Assembly (NCBI GenBank): GCA_000223315.2
Contig: AFUS01000003.1
Coordinates: 62,001 to 126,000 of the forward strand
Source of the DNA: Parvimonas sp. oral taxon 393 str. F0440
GTDB lineage: Bacteria > Bacillota > Clostridia > Tissierellales > Peptoniphilaceae
DNA: 64,000 bases
Reading direction: 5' to 3'
Position 1 is the first letter of the stretch. Every line of letters starts with the position of its first letter. The position numbers were made by a program, and so were the translations under genes. The notes below the pieces were generated by a model, which was given only the letters and a program-made list of their open reading frames with translations, was not told the DNA's origin and made no database searches. Positions 37,164 to 46,303 of this stretch are shown in pieces.

Positions 37164-39290
37164 CTATTTACCATTTTTTCTTTTAGAAATATACATTCCT
37201 AAAAGTCCAACTGCTAATAGTAATGTAGAAGACCCTGCGATTGCAGTTTTTGGTATTTTTGTTCCCTTTTCTTTATTAATTTCAGGTTTTTTATTTTTAT
37301 CTGCATTTTCAGGTTTTTGTTTATCATCTTCTTTGTTATTTTGTTTATTATTCTCTTTATTGTCTTCTTTGTTGTCCGGTTTATTATTATCTGGTTTGTT
37401 GTTTTCTTTATCGTCCGGTTTGTTATTATCCGGTTTGTTGTTTTCTTTATCGTCCGGTTTGTTATTATCCGGTTTGTTATTGTCTTCCGGCTTAGTGTCC
37501 TCAACAGTTGATAAATCAGTTCCGTTTGGATAAGATCCATTTGTTCCGTTTGCAGAATTTTCATCTGTATCAACTATATTTGATTCTACAACAACATCTT
37601 GAAGTTTTAACAATAATTTTCCTGCATCTTCAGTCTTTTGTCTATTGTCATTTATCTTATATTTTGCAGTAGATTCCGCTAATGTGATATCAGCTGTGCC
37701 GACATCTTGTTTAGCTTTTAACTTGTAAACCAATTTTAAAGATTTATTTTGTTCAAAAGCATTTTTTATATCTTCTGCACTTAAAGTCCAATTAACTTTA
37801 GGTGGAACTGAAATAAAAAACCCTCCGGCTTTACTGAATGTAGCATTACCGTCTTTTTCAAGGATTTCAGCTTCATAATCTTTATGAAGTCTATCTTCTA
37901 TGGAAATTTCTTTTAATACGTCCTTAAATTTATCAGCTAATTTACTATCATTAGTGTTTAAAAAGTTTCTATTTTCAGACATATCTTTTAAATATTTTTC
38001 TAATTCTGCTTTTTTCTTATCACTTTTATCAGTAACATTTATAGAATAAAAATTTATATTTTTATTTTTAGCAATTTTCGCTTCGCCTTGTGCTGATAAA
38101 TTGTGATTATAGAATACATATTCTCTTTGGTAGAAAATAGTATCTAACGCAGTTTCAATCACTTTTACAGTTGCTTTATTAAGCAATTTTTCTACTTCTC
38201 CCGCATTTTCTTTTTCTATTTTGCTCCTCAAAGCTGCCATAATAGTCTTTTTAAATGGAAATTCCTTACTTACAACATTAATTCTTTGATAACTGTGATT
38301 ATGATATCCTTCTCCAACAGTTTTTGAATAATCAAACTTTGAAGAATCCAATTTGTTACTTTCAAATTCTTTCAGTTTTATATAGTCAAAAGCGAAATCT
38401 AAGCCAAAAAATTTTAAATAATCAGCTAATCCAAGTTTATCTTTTATATTGTCAAAATTATGAATTCCAAGTCTATTCAACATAGTTATAAAAGCATTAA
38501 AATCTTTAATCATATTGGATTTTTTAAATGTTTTTTCAACGTAAAAAGGCCATGGAAAAAATGGACTCTCACCCACAACAGTATCCCCTTTGATTGTTGT
38601 AGTTTTTGCATTTTCCTTGTCTTTTATATCATAACTGAAAGTTGCTTCTCCTTGAGATAAAAGTACAATATGTTGACGCTTCCCTGATTTTTGCTCATTG
38701 TCAAAAATCTTTTCAGCTTTATATATAGCCTCTTGCATACTTACACCGTAATTGTAATTATTTTTGGCTTCTTCAAATGCTTTATTTATCATTTGTTCAA
38801 CATTTGAAGGTTTTAATTCAACTGAATCTTTAACTTGACGATAAAAACTGATTAAACGAACTGAATTAAGATTTTTATGTTCATCATCTTCTAAAAGAGT
38901 CTTAACTATTTTCTTAATGCTTTCTTTTGCTTTATTCTTAGACTCTTCAGTCATCTTTTTAGAAACGTCTAAAAGGATAATAACATCTGAACCGTTATGA
39001 ATTTGTTTAGATGTAATTTTTGTTGTAACTGTTACAGACTTATCTTTTTCAACAACCGCTGATTTTTCAATATCGAACAATTTTGTCTCTTCAACATCTC
39101 TTCTCTTTACATTTTTGTCCTTATCAGATATTTCTTTATCAGTTCCTTCTTTTTTTACCACAAGTTCCTTTTTTTCTTCTACAACTTTATTCTTTGACAA
39201 ATTTCCTTCATCTGCCAAAGATTGTTTAGGTAAAAAATTGATTACAAAACTAAACAGTAAAATAAAGACTAATAATTTTGATTTTTTCAT
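37164..39290 (-). CDS. Surface protein with von Willebrand factor A domain
   Basis: 708 residues: signal peptide 1-27, charged stretch, vWA domain about 90-470, beta-rich region (about 480-590), low-complexity DNNKPDDKENNKP repeats (about 600-670), and a sortase-type C-terminus IPKTA followed by a helix and KRKNGK. The MIDAS motif reads DVSKKM instead of DxSxS, so the second serine is missing and metal binding may be changed. A large insertion in the vWA domain (about 230-360) is unusual. Gram-positive pilus-tip and adhesin proteins have this plan. Expression unit is single, flanked by a terminator. Confidence 0.85.
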   Translation of the reverse strand: MKKSKLLVFILLFSFVINFLPKQSLADEGNLSKNKVVEEKKELVVKKEGTDKEISDKDKNVKRRDVEETKLFDIEKSAVVEKDKSVTVTTKITSKQIHNGSDVIILLDVSKKMTEESKNKAKESIKKIVKTLLEDDEHKNLNSVRLISFYRQVKDSVELKPSNVEQMINKAFEEAKNNYNYGVSMQEAIYKAEKIFDNEQKSGKRQHIVLLSQGEATFSYDIKDKENAKTTTIKGDTVVGESPFFPWPFYVEKTFKKSNMIKDFNAFITMLNRLGIHNFDNIKDKLGLADYLKFFGLDFAFDYIKLKEFESNKLDSSKFDYSKTVGEGYHNHSYQRINVVSKEFPFKKTIMAALRSKIEKENAGEVEKLLNKATVKVIETALDTIFYQREYVFYNHNLSAQGEAKIAKNKNINFYSINVTDKSDKKKAELEKYLKDMSENRNFLNTNDSKLADKFKDVLKEISIEDRLHKDYEAEILEKDGNATFSKAGGFFISVPPKVNWTLSAEDIKNAFEQNKSLKLVYKLKAKQDVGTADITLAESTAKYKINDNRQKTEDAGKLLLKLQDVVVESNIVDTDENSANGTNGSYPNGTDLSTVEDTKPEDNNKPDNNKPDDKENNKPDNNKPDDKENNKPDNNKPDNKEDNKENNKQNNKEDDKQKPENADKNKKPEINKEKGTKIPKTAIAGSSTLLLAVGLLGMYISKRKNGK

Positions 39291-39510
39291 AAATTGTAAC
39301 TCTACTCCTTAAAAATTTTTTATATAAAAAATGAGCTTAAAATAATTAAAGGTTTATCCACGAATAAATAATTAATTATTAGTATAAGCTCAATCCCCAT
39401 ACTCCAAGTAAAATAATAAAATATTTTCTTATTAAACTCAAGTGATATTTGTCTTATTATTTGCTAATTTATAGATATTTATATAAATATTTTCAACTTT
39501 TTGACATTTT

Positions 39511-39936
39511 TTATATTAATTTATTCTTTTTAGCGATTTTTTTGATTTTATCCAAGTCGCTTTTATCATATTCTTGTCTCAAGTCTCTAAAAATTTTAAA
39601 ATTTATCATTATGGTCTTTCCCTTGTTTTCAATTGAAAAACTTCTTATTCTATCCCATCTGTATAGCTTTGCAACTAATTGCCAAGGGTGAATAATTCCT
39701 CTTTCACTTATCCCTGCACTCATCATACTTGTAAAAAATGCAAGCCACCAGGATAATGCTATTAGATATCCAACTAAGTCATTTTTCAATCTATATCCTG
39801 CAAATAGTAAAAGAGCTAGTGCGAATACAAGAGATATGAATGTATATTTTGTAAACTTTACTTTTATGAAACATGTTAATCTTCTATAAATATTAAAGAC
39901 ACACAAAAGCAAAGGAATTAATATCAACGGTAACAT
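39511..39936 (-). CDS. Small membrane protein, DUF5673-like
   Basis: 141 residues: four hydrophobic helices in the first 85, then ISERGIIHPWQLVAKLYRWDRIRSFSIE and a charged tail. The W-x-x-I-x-x-(Y/F) pattern after membrane helices is seen in DUF5673/YcxB-like proteins. It ends upstream of nothing obvious and begins 9 bases after the gpsA stop, so it is the last gene of the rpiB-gpsA operon. Function unknown. Confidence 0.6.
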   Translation of the reverse strand: MLPLILIPLLLCVFNIYRRLTCFIKVKFTKYTFISLVFALALLLFAGYRLKNDLVGYLIALSWWLAFFTSMMSAGISERGIIHPWQLVAKLYRWDRIRSFSIENKGKTIMINFKIFRDLRQEYDKSDLDKIKKIAKKNKLI

Positions 39937-39945
39937 AAATTCTCC

Positions 39946-40905
39946 TTAAAATTCCATTTTTATACTTCTTTTAAAAAGATTATCCAAAATTTCTTTCGGA
40001 TTCTTCTTATTATATATTATTTCATAAACTGCATTTGTTATAGGCAATTCAACATCGTATATTTCGGATAAATCCATTAATGCCTTTGTTGTGAAATATC
40101 CCTCTGCAAGTTTTTCAAAACTCTCGCCCTTTACAAATTTTTCGCCAAATTTTCTATTATTACTAAATTCGGAAAAAACAGTAGCTTCATAGTCTCCAAG
40201 ATGACAAAGTCCGTATGCACAGCTTTTATCTCCCCCCATTTTTTCTATAAGCCTTGCAATTTCTCTCGTTCCTCTTGACATCAAAGCTCCCTTTAATGAG
40301 CTTAAATTCATTCCGTCAAGCATTCCTGCAGCAATACCTATAACATTTTTTGAAGCAGCTCCGATTTCATTTCCCAAAAGATTTGTTCCATAGTAAAATC
40401 TGATTAAATTGCTTGAAAAAGCGTCAACTAATTTCTTAACCAATTCCCTATCATCTGAGTCAATTACCATACAATTCGGAATTCCATTTGTAAAGTCCTG
40501 AACATGTCCGGGTCCAATCCAAGCACCACAAGAATAATTTTCTCCTAGAATATCCTTTACAATTTTTGTAGGTGTAAAACCTGTCTTTATTTCAATTCCT
40601 TTCATACAAAGGATAATAGGAATATTTTTCTCTTTAAAATTAGCTTTATTTTTATTTAACAAATCCCTTAAGCCCTGTGTTCCAACTGAAATAATGATTA
40701 AATCTTTATTAAAAACATCATTTATATCAGTTGTCAAAGTAATGGACTTTTGTAATTCAAGAAAATTATTTTTCCTATTCTCTAAAAAGTTTTTCATCTT
40801 TTCAGAAGTTTCTCTTCCGTATAGAGTAACTTCATTTCCTATTTTATCTAAATACCAAGCTATGAAACTTCCCCATCTTCCACAACCTATAACAGCAATT
40901 TTCAT
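39946..40905 (-). CDS. gpsA: Glycerol-3-phosphate dehydrogenase [NAD(P)+], divergent
   Basis: Reduces dihydroxyacetone phosphate to sn-glycerol 3-phosphate for phospholipid synthesis. 319 residues with the dinucleotide motif VIGCGRWGSFIAWYL, CMKGIE, the lysine in EIGAASKNVIGIAAGMLDG, and GDYEATVFSEFSNNRKFG. The usual GPSHAEEV segment reads GPGHVQDF, so this is a divergent branch. Start after AGGAG. Coupled with rpiB, 8 bases upstream. Confidence 0.9.
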   Translation of the reverse strand: MKIAVIGCGRWGSFIAWYLDKIGNEVTLYGRETSEKMKNFLENRKNNFLELQKSITLTTDINDVFNKDLIIISVGTQGLRDLLNKNKANFKEKNIPIILCMKGIEIKTGFTPTKIVKDILGENYSCGAWIGPGHVQDFTNGIPNCMVIDSDDRELVKKLVDAFSSNLIRFYYGTNLLGNEIGAASKNVIGIAAGMLDGMNLSSLKGALMSRGTREIARLIEKMGGDKSCAYGLCHLGDYEATVFSEFSNNRKFGEKFVKGESFEKLAEGYFTTKALMDLSEIYDVELPITNAVYEIIYNKKNPKEILDNLFKRSIKMEF

Positions 40906-40913
40906 AAAATCTC

Positions 40914-41345
40914 CTAATTTTCTTCCAACATATCAATTCTCTTTTGATGACGACCGCCTTCAAAGTCCTCTTCAATAAAAGTTTTTACAATATCTTTTGC
41001 AAGTTCAATTCCGGTAACTCTCGCACCCAAGCAAAGAACATTTGCATTATTATGTTTTCTAGTCATTCTAGCTGAAAAACTTTCACTACAAAGACCTGCA
41101 CGAATTCCTTTAACCTTATTACAAGCTATTGAAATTCCGATGCCTGTTCCACAAATTGCAATTCCTAAAGAATTTTCATTTTCTAAAACTTTTTTACAAA
41201 CAGCTTTTCCAAAAAGCGGATAATCCACGCTTTTAGTTTCATCTGTTCCTACATTTATAACTTCATGTCCCAATTCTTCTAAAAATTTTACAAGTTCGTT
41301 TTTCATCTCAACTGCTGAGTGATCATTACCTATTATTATCTTCAT
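40914..41345 (-). CDS. rpiB: Ribose 5-phosphate isomerase B
   Basis: 143 residues: MKIIIGNDHSAVEMK, GIAICGTGIGISIACNK with the catalytic Cys, SARMTRKHNNANVLCLGARVTG. Normal length for the RpiB/LacAB family. Isomerises ribose 5-phosphate and ribulose 5-phosphate. It is the first gene of the operon with gpsA and a small membrane protein. Confidence 0.96.
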   Translation of the reverse strand: MKIIIGNDHSAVEMKNELVKFLEELGHEVINVGTDETKSVDYPLFGKAVCKKVLENENSLGIAICGTGIGISIACNKVKGIRAGLCSESFSARMTRKHNNANVLCLGARVTGIELAKDIVKTFIEEDFEGGRHQKRIDMLEEN

Positions 41346-41568
41346 AAAACTCTCCTTATATGATATTTAATATAACTAATAATAATATATTTATGAATTA
41401 TAGTCAAGTTTTTGAGTAACTTATTAAGATACCTTTTGAATATAATTCTAATTTTAGTAACTTTATAATTGACTTGAAGTTAAAAAAGTAGTATAATTAT
41501 ATCAAGAATTAGTAAACTTAACCCAACAACTGAAAATACCGTCATATCTAGTCATATCAGGAGGAAAA

Positions 41569-42121
41569 ATGTACGATAAAGAGAAGATTATAGAAGATTT
41601 TAGCCCTTTGATAAAAGCGAGTATAAAAAAGTATTTTGCCAATTACATAAGCTATGAAGATGCATATCAAGACGGAGTTGTAAAAATTTTGGAGCTTTTG
41701 GAAAGCTATAAAGGCGGTGGAAAAGTTTCACTTGAATGTTATTTAAAATATCAATTAAAATTTTTTATATGCAAAAATTTTTTAAAAGAAAAAAGAAACT
41801 GAAAAGACATTTACAAAAATATATCAGACAAAAGATGATGAAACAATTGAAGTTTTGGAGCTTATTGTTGATGAAAATGCAGATACACAAAAAGAGATTG
41901 AAACAAGTGAATTGAATAAAAAGATAAGAGAAATTGTGTCCACTCTCCCCCAAAAGCAAAGAGAGGTTATAGAATTCAAATTTTATGAAAATTTAAAAAA
42001 TAAAGAAATTGCTGAGAAAATGAAAATAAAGGAAGACACAGTTAAGGAGTATTACAAAATAGCAAAGAAAAAACTTAAAACGAAGTTTATTAAAAATGAG
42101 ATAGACTTAAAGGAGTTGTAG
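41569..42121 (+). CDS. Sigma-70 family RNA polymerase sigma factor (frameshifted)
   Basis: About 184 residues once repaired. Region 2 (SYEDAYQDGVVKILELLESY) is in the first frame and region 4 (LPQKQREVIEFKFYENLKNKEIAEKMKIKEDTVKEYYKIAKKKL, a helix-turn-helix) in another. The join region holds T6 (41778-41783) and A6 (41789-41794) runs, and adding one base to each gives CKNFFKRKKETEKTF with no gap. A clear GGAGGA box precedes the ATG. It is small, like ECF or ComX/TcdR-type factors, with no anti-sigma gene next to it. Its regulon is unknown. Confidence 0.78.
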
Positions 42122-42124
42122 TAT

Positions 42125-42690
42125 TTTGCTACCAATGGGATGTATCGTAGATACATCAAATACAGAAATCTCATTGTAAGGGAGCTTTAGGAGATCTCCA
42201 GAGCAATTGTATCTAACGATACAATTACCCCGTCAGACCTACTTTTGTTTGTTTAGAGTAAACAAACAAAGTTAGGGCTAGATTCGTTACACTTCACTAC
42301 GTTCCGTTTCGGTCGAGATGACGTGTAAGGAGAATACTTCGTTTTATAGCTTAACGTTAATAGTAAATAAAATTTACAAAATATTTAAATATTTTGTATA
42401 AAAACAAAATGTTTCACGTCATAAAACCCCAACAAAGAAATGTCCTCAACACGTCATCTTGAGCGAAACGTAGTGTAGTCGAAAGATCTCAACTATTGCT
42501 TGTTTACAAGCAATAGTATTTCTTAAAGAAATCTAAAAATATTATGTATCTAAGACACATCAACTATAAAAATTTCAATCAAGAGCATATAGCTTAATGA
42601 GATCTCTCCATTGCACTCAGCTTCGCTTCGTTACAGTCGAGATGACGTGTAAAGTATGTTTTCTATGCAAAGTAATTTGACGTGAAATAT
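42125..42690. repeat. Modular hairpin repeat cluster, two elements (family A)
   Basis: The first (to about 42365) has ATGTATCGTAGATACAT, ATTGTATCTAACGATACAAT, CCCCGTCAGACCTACTTTTG, GTTAGGGCTAGATTCG, GGTCGAGATGACGTGTAAGG and right end TTATAGCTTAACGTTAATAG. The second (42410-42690) has left end TTCACGTCATAAAACC, CACGTCATCTTGAGCG, TTGCTTGTTTACAAGCAA, GAGATCTCTCCATTGC, GTCGAGATGACGTGTAAAG and TTTGACGTGAAA. It fills the gap between the sigma factor and mnmG; there is no gene. Confidence 0.75.
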
Positions 42691-42734
42691 TTTACCTTAT
42701 ATCCTTTATATTTATTCTCCTCCCTATTTCCCAA

Positions 42735-42773
42735 TATACAAAAAAAGGACTCTTTGAGTTCTTTTTTTGTATA
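42735..42773. terminator. Terminator-like hairpin upstream of mnmG
   Basis: TATACAAAAAAAGGACTC-ttt-GAGTTCTTTTTTTGTATA, with one G:U pair. It could end transcription from upstream before mnmG. Confidence 0.7.
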
Positions 42774-42847
42774 TTTTTATGAAATTTTTACAATTTTGTG
42801 GTAAAATATAATATGTATATTTATGTAGATTTTTATAAGGAGAAAAA

Positions 42848-44733
42848 ATGACAAATTTTATAGATGAAAAATATGATGTTGTTGTAATCGGTGCAGGTCA
42901 CGCCGGTTGTGAAGCAGGTCTTGCAAGCGCTAGACTTGGACTTAAGACAGCAATTCTTACAATAAGCATGGATTCAGTTGCCGATATGCCCTGCAATCCA
43001 AATATAGGTGGAACAGGAAAAGGCCATTTGGTTCGTGAAATAGACGCTCTAGGCGGAGAAATGGCGATAAATATAGATAAAACTTTTATTCAATCCAGAA
43101 TGTTAAATACTTCAAAGGGTCCTGCAGTTCACAGTTTACGTGTTCAAGCAGATAAAAAGATGTACCATACTGAAATGAAAAAAGTTTTGGAAAAAGAAAA
43201 AATATAGATTTAATTCAAGCAGAAGTTAAGGAAATTCTAACTGAAAACAATGAAATAACAGGAGTTTTAACAACTTCAAATGAAATCTTTCCTGCAAAGG
43301 CAGTTATCATCTGTACGGGAACTTATCTTAAATCTATGATTTTAATTGGAGAAAATTGTTATGAAAGTGGTCCTAATAACTGGAAATGCTCCACTTTATT
43401 AAGTGATAGTTTAAAAAATTTAGGTATTCCGCTTAGACGTTTTAAAACCGGAACTCCTGCAAGAGTTCATAGAGATTCTATTGACTATTCAAAAATGGAT
43501 ATTCAAAAGGGAGATGACAATATAATTCCATTTTCCTTTATGAATGAGGGAAAAGATATTGGAAACCATAAAGAAGATTGTTACTTAACTTATACAACTT
43601 TAGAAACTAAAAAAATCATTCAAGATAATCTTCATAGAAGTCCGATGTATGCGGGAATTGTAAATGGTGTAGGACCTAGATATTGCCCATCGATTGAGGA
43701 TAAAATAGTACGTTTTAACGAAAAAGATGAACATCAAGTTTTTATTGAACCTGAAGGTTTAGATACTTTGGAAATGTATGTGCAAGGTGTAAGCAGTACA
43801 CTTCCCCTTGACGTTCAAAAACAAATGTATAAAAGCATTTTGGGACTTGAAAATGTTAAGATAATGCGTCCTGCTTATGGAATTGAATATGATTGTATTG
43901 ATCCGACTATTTTAAGGGCTACTTTAGAGCATAAGGATATTAAAAATCTGTTCTTTGCCGGTCAAATTAACGGAAGCTCCGGTTATGAAGAAGCTGCAAG
44001 TCAAGGTATTATCGCAGGGATAAATTCAGCAATGAATATTTTAGGAAAAGAGCCTTTTGTTCTTACCAGAAGTGATGCCTATATAGGAGTTTTAATTGAC
44101 GATTTAATTACAAAAGGAACTGACGAGCCTTATAGAATGATGACTTCAAGAACTGAATACAGACTTTCTTTAAGACAAGATAATGCAGATTTAAGACTTA
44201 CGGAAATGAGCTATAATATAGGTTTGGCAACTAAAGAACGTTACGAAAAATGCCTAAACAAAAAGACTTTAATTGAAAATGAAATAAATAGACTAAAATC
44301 TTCTATATTAACTCCAAAGGAAAATACAAATAAGGCTTTAGAAGATTTGGGAAGTATGAAACTTAAAACTGCAGTAAGCCTTTATGATTTAATAAAAAGA
44401 CCTGAATTAGACTATGAGATAATTAAGGATTTAGATACAACTCGTGAACCTTTGGATAGAGAAATAAAAATGCAAGTTCAAACTATGATTAAATATGAGG
44501 GTTATATCGAAAAACAAAGCCAACAAATAGAGGCATTTAAAAAACTTGAAAATAAAAAACTTGAAAATATTGACTATAATTCCCTATCAGGTCTTAGAAT
44601 TGAAGCAGTTCAAAAACTTGCAAAATTTAGACCTGAAACAGTAGGACAAGCGAGTAGAATTTCAGGAGTAAGCCCTGCAGATATAAATGTTTTGCTTATT
44701 CATCTTGAAACTCAAAGGAGAAAAAATGGATAA
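42848..44733 (+). CDS. mnmG: tRNA uridine 5-carboxymethylaminomethyl modification enzyme MnmG (frameshifted)
   Basis: FAD-dependent partner of MnmE that modifies U34 in tRNAs. Motifs: [21 protein letters not shown] (FAD-binding), [33 protein letters not shown] and [18 protein letters not shown]. The protein is split at about residue 118. One extra A in the A6 run at 43197-43202 gives 628 residues, the usual length. Because this gene is highly conserved and near-essential, the break is best explained as an error. It overlaps rsmG by 8 bases. mnmE is not adjacent. Confidence 0.94.
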
Positions 44734-45439
44734 TTTAAAAAGTTTAACTCAAAAAGAAAATATTATTTTAAGTAATATAGCTTTAGAAAAATTTGAAATT
44801 TACAGAAAATTAATTCTCGAATGGAATAAAAAAATTAATTTAACAGCTATTACAGATGAAGAAGCTATGAATACAAAACATTTTTTAGATTGTCTATTAC
44901 TTACAAAAACAGGACTTTTTGATGATGATAAAAGTATTTTAGATGTGGGAACAGGTGCAGGTTTCCCTGCAATTCCACTTAAACTATATAATGAAAATTT
45001 AAAAGTAACAATGTTGGATAGCTTAAATAAAAGGATTAAGTTCTTAAATATCGTAATCGAAGATTTGAATTTAAAAAACATAAAAGCAATTCACGGGCGT
45101 GCTGAAGAAGTCGGAAGAAAAGAGGGCTTTAGAGAAAGTTTTGATATAGTGAGTTCAAGAGCAGTCGCTTCCCTATCTTTACTTTTGGAATTTACAATTC
45201 CATTTTTAAAAGTAAATGGTCTATTTCTCGCAATGAAAGGACCTTCATATCTTGAAGAAGTTGAAATTTCAAAAAATGCATTTAAAAAATTAAACTGCAA
45301 ATTGGAGAATGTATTGAATTTTAAAATCGAGCAAAACGGAGAGATTTCAGAAAGAAATATTTTGATTATTAAAAAGATAGGAAAAACACCGGATAATTTT
45401 CCTAGAAATATGGGACAAATAAAGAAAAAACCGTTATAA
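44726..45439 (+). CDS. rsmG: 16S rRNA (guanine-527-N7)-methyltransferase RsmG
   Basis: 237 residues with [26 protein letters not shown]-binding [17 protein letters not shown], and [13 protein letters not shown], all diagnostic of RsmG/GidB. I set the start at the ATG at 44726 behind CAAAGGAG, overlapping the mnmG stop. The mnmG-rsmG order, usually followed by parA-parB, is kept except for an intervening 9-kb stretch with adhesin genes. Confidence 0.95.
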   Translation: MDNLKSLTQKENIILSNIALEKFEIYRKLILEWNKKINLTAITDEEAMNTKHFLDCLLLTKTGLFDDDKSILDVGTGAGFPAIPLKLYNENLKVTMLDSLNKRIKFLNIVIEDLNLKNIKAIHGRAEEVGRKEGFRESFDIVSSRAVASLSLLLEFTIPFLKVNGLFLAMKGPSYLEEVEISKNAFKKLNCKLENVLNFKIEQNGEISERNILIIKKIGKTPDNFPRNMGQIKKKPL

Positions 45440-45446
45440 AAGAGTA

Positions 45447-45474
45447 AAAGAAGGTTGAAATACCTTCTTTTTTT
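45447..45474 (+). terminator. Terminator of mnmG-rsmG
   Basis: AAAGAAGGT-tgaaat-ACCTTCTTT followed by T-run. Confidence 0.9.
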
Positions 45475-45547
45475 GTGTTTACTACGAAGTGAAACAATTT
45501 ACTTTTTATATACTTTTTATATACTTTTTAATAATATATAAAGTTTA

Positions 45548-45970
45548 TTTCCTGTTAACGTCTAGCTATTGGACAAAGTATATTCCCTTATACGTCATTT
45601 CGACTGTAGCGTAAGCGAAACGAATCTAGCCCTAACTTTGTTTACTTGTAAACAATCAATAGTAGGTCTGACGCAAAGATTGTTCAAATCTTTGATTTGA
45701 GTACAATCGACTGCGAAAATCTCATACTTTTGCTTTAGCAAAAGTAAATGTATCGTAGATACATCAATATGAAATTTTCATACTAAATGAAACTCTAGAA
45801 AATTTACATAGTAATTATAGTTAACATTTTTATTTTTTAAGTCCTTTGTAGGACTTACTATTATTTGCAAGCAAATAATAGTGTGAGATATCTCCGCTCC
45901 GTTACACTTCGGTCGAGATGACGTGTTGGGAGCTTCTCTTTACAAAGTTCCATAATGTGAGTTATTTTAT
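45548..45970. repeat. Modular hairpin repeat, long element, inverted copy (family A)
   Basis: Starts with the right end inverted (CTGTTAACGTCTAGCTATTG), then ATACGTCATTTCGACTG, CTAGCCCTAACTTTG, TTTTGCTTTAGCAAAA, ATGTATCGTAGATACAT, TATGAAATTTTCATA, AAGTCCTTTGTAGGACTT, TTATTTGCAAGCAAATAA, GGTCGAGATGACGTGTTGGG and CATAATGTGAG. In reverse complement it runs parallel to 30355-30760. Confidence 0.78.
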
Positions 45971-46044
45971 TTTTTATATAATTTTAAAATCCTATGATGT
46001 AGATTTTTATTTTTCTACCATATTTATAAAGATATTTTGAAGTT

Positions 46045-46235
46045 TTTTACTACTAATGCCTAGCCACTAAACAAAGGTCTTTCCTTATACGTCATTTCGA
46101 CCGGAGTGAAGCAAAGTGAAATATAGTGAATCTAGTCCTAACTTTGCTTGTTTACAAGTAAAAAAAGTTAGGGCTAGATTGACTACGCTCGAGATTACGT
46201 ATTGGGGTATATCTGCAAAGCACTATGACGTTAGT
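46045..46235. repeat. Modular hairpin repeat, short inverted copy (family A)
   Basis: CTAATGCCTAGCCACTAAAC, TATACGTCATTTCGACCGG, CTAGTCCTAACTTTGCTTG, TTAGGGCTAGATTGACTACG, GAGATTACGTATTGGGG and CACTATGACGTTAG. About 190 bases with the internal hairpin modules missing. Confidence 0.7.
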
Positions 46236-46257
46236 TATTTCTGTTTAAATACAAAAA

Positions 46258-46283
46258 ATGAAGGTCATTATTGACCCTCATTT
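46258..46283 (-). terminator. Terminator of giant adhesin gene
   Basis: AATGAAGGTCA-ttat-TGACCCTCATT, with one mismatch, 20 bases past the stop, flanked by A and T runs. Confidence 0.85.
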
Positions 46284-46303
46284 TTTATTGTTTAATCTTT
46301 CGA

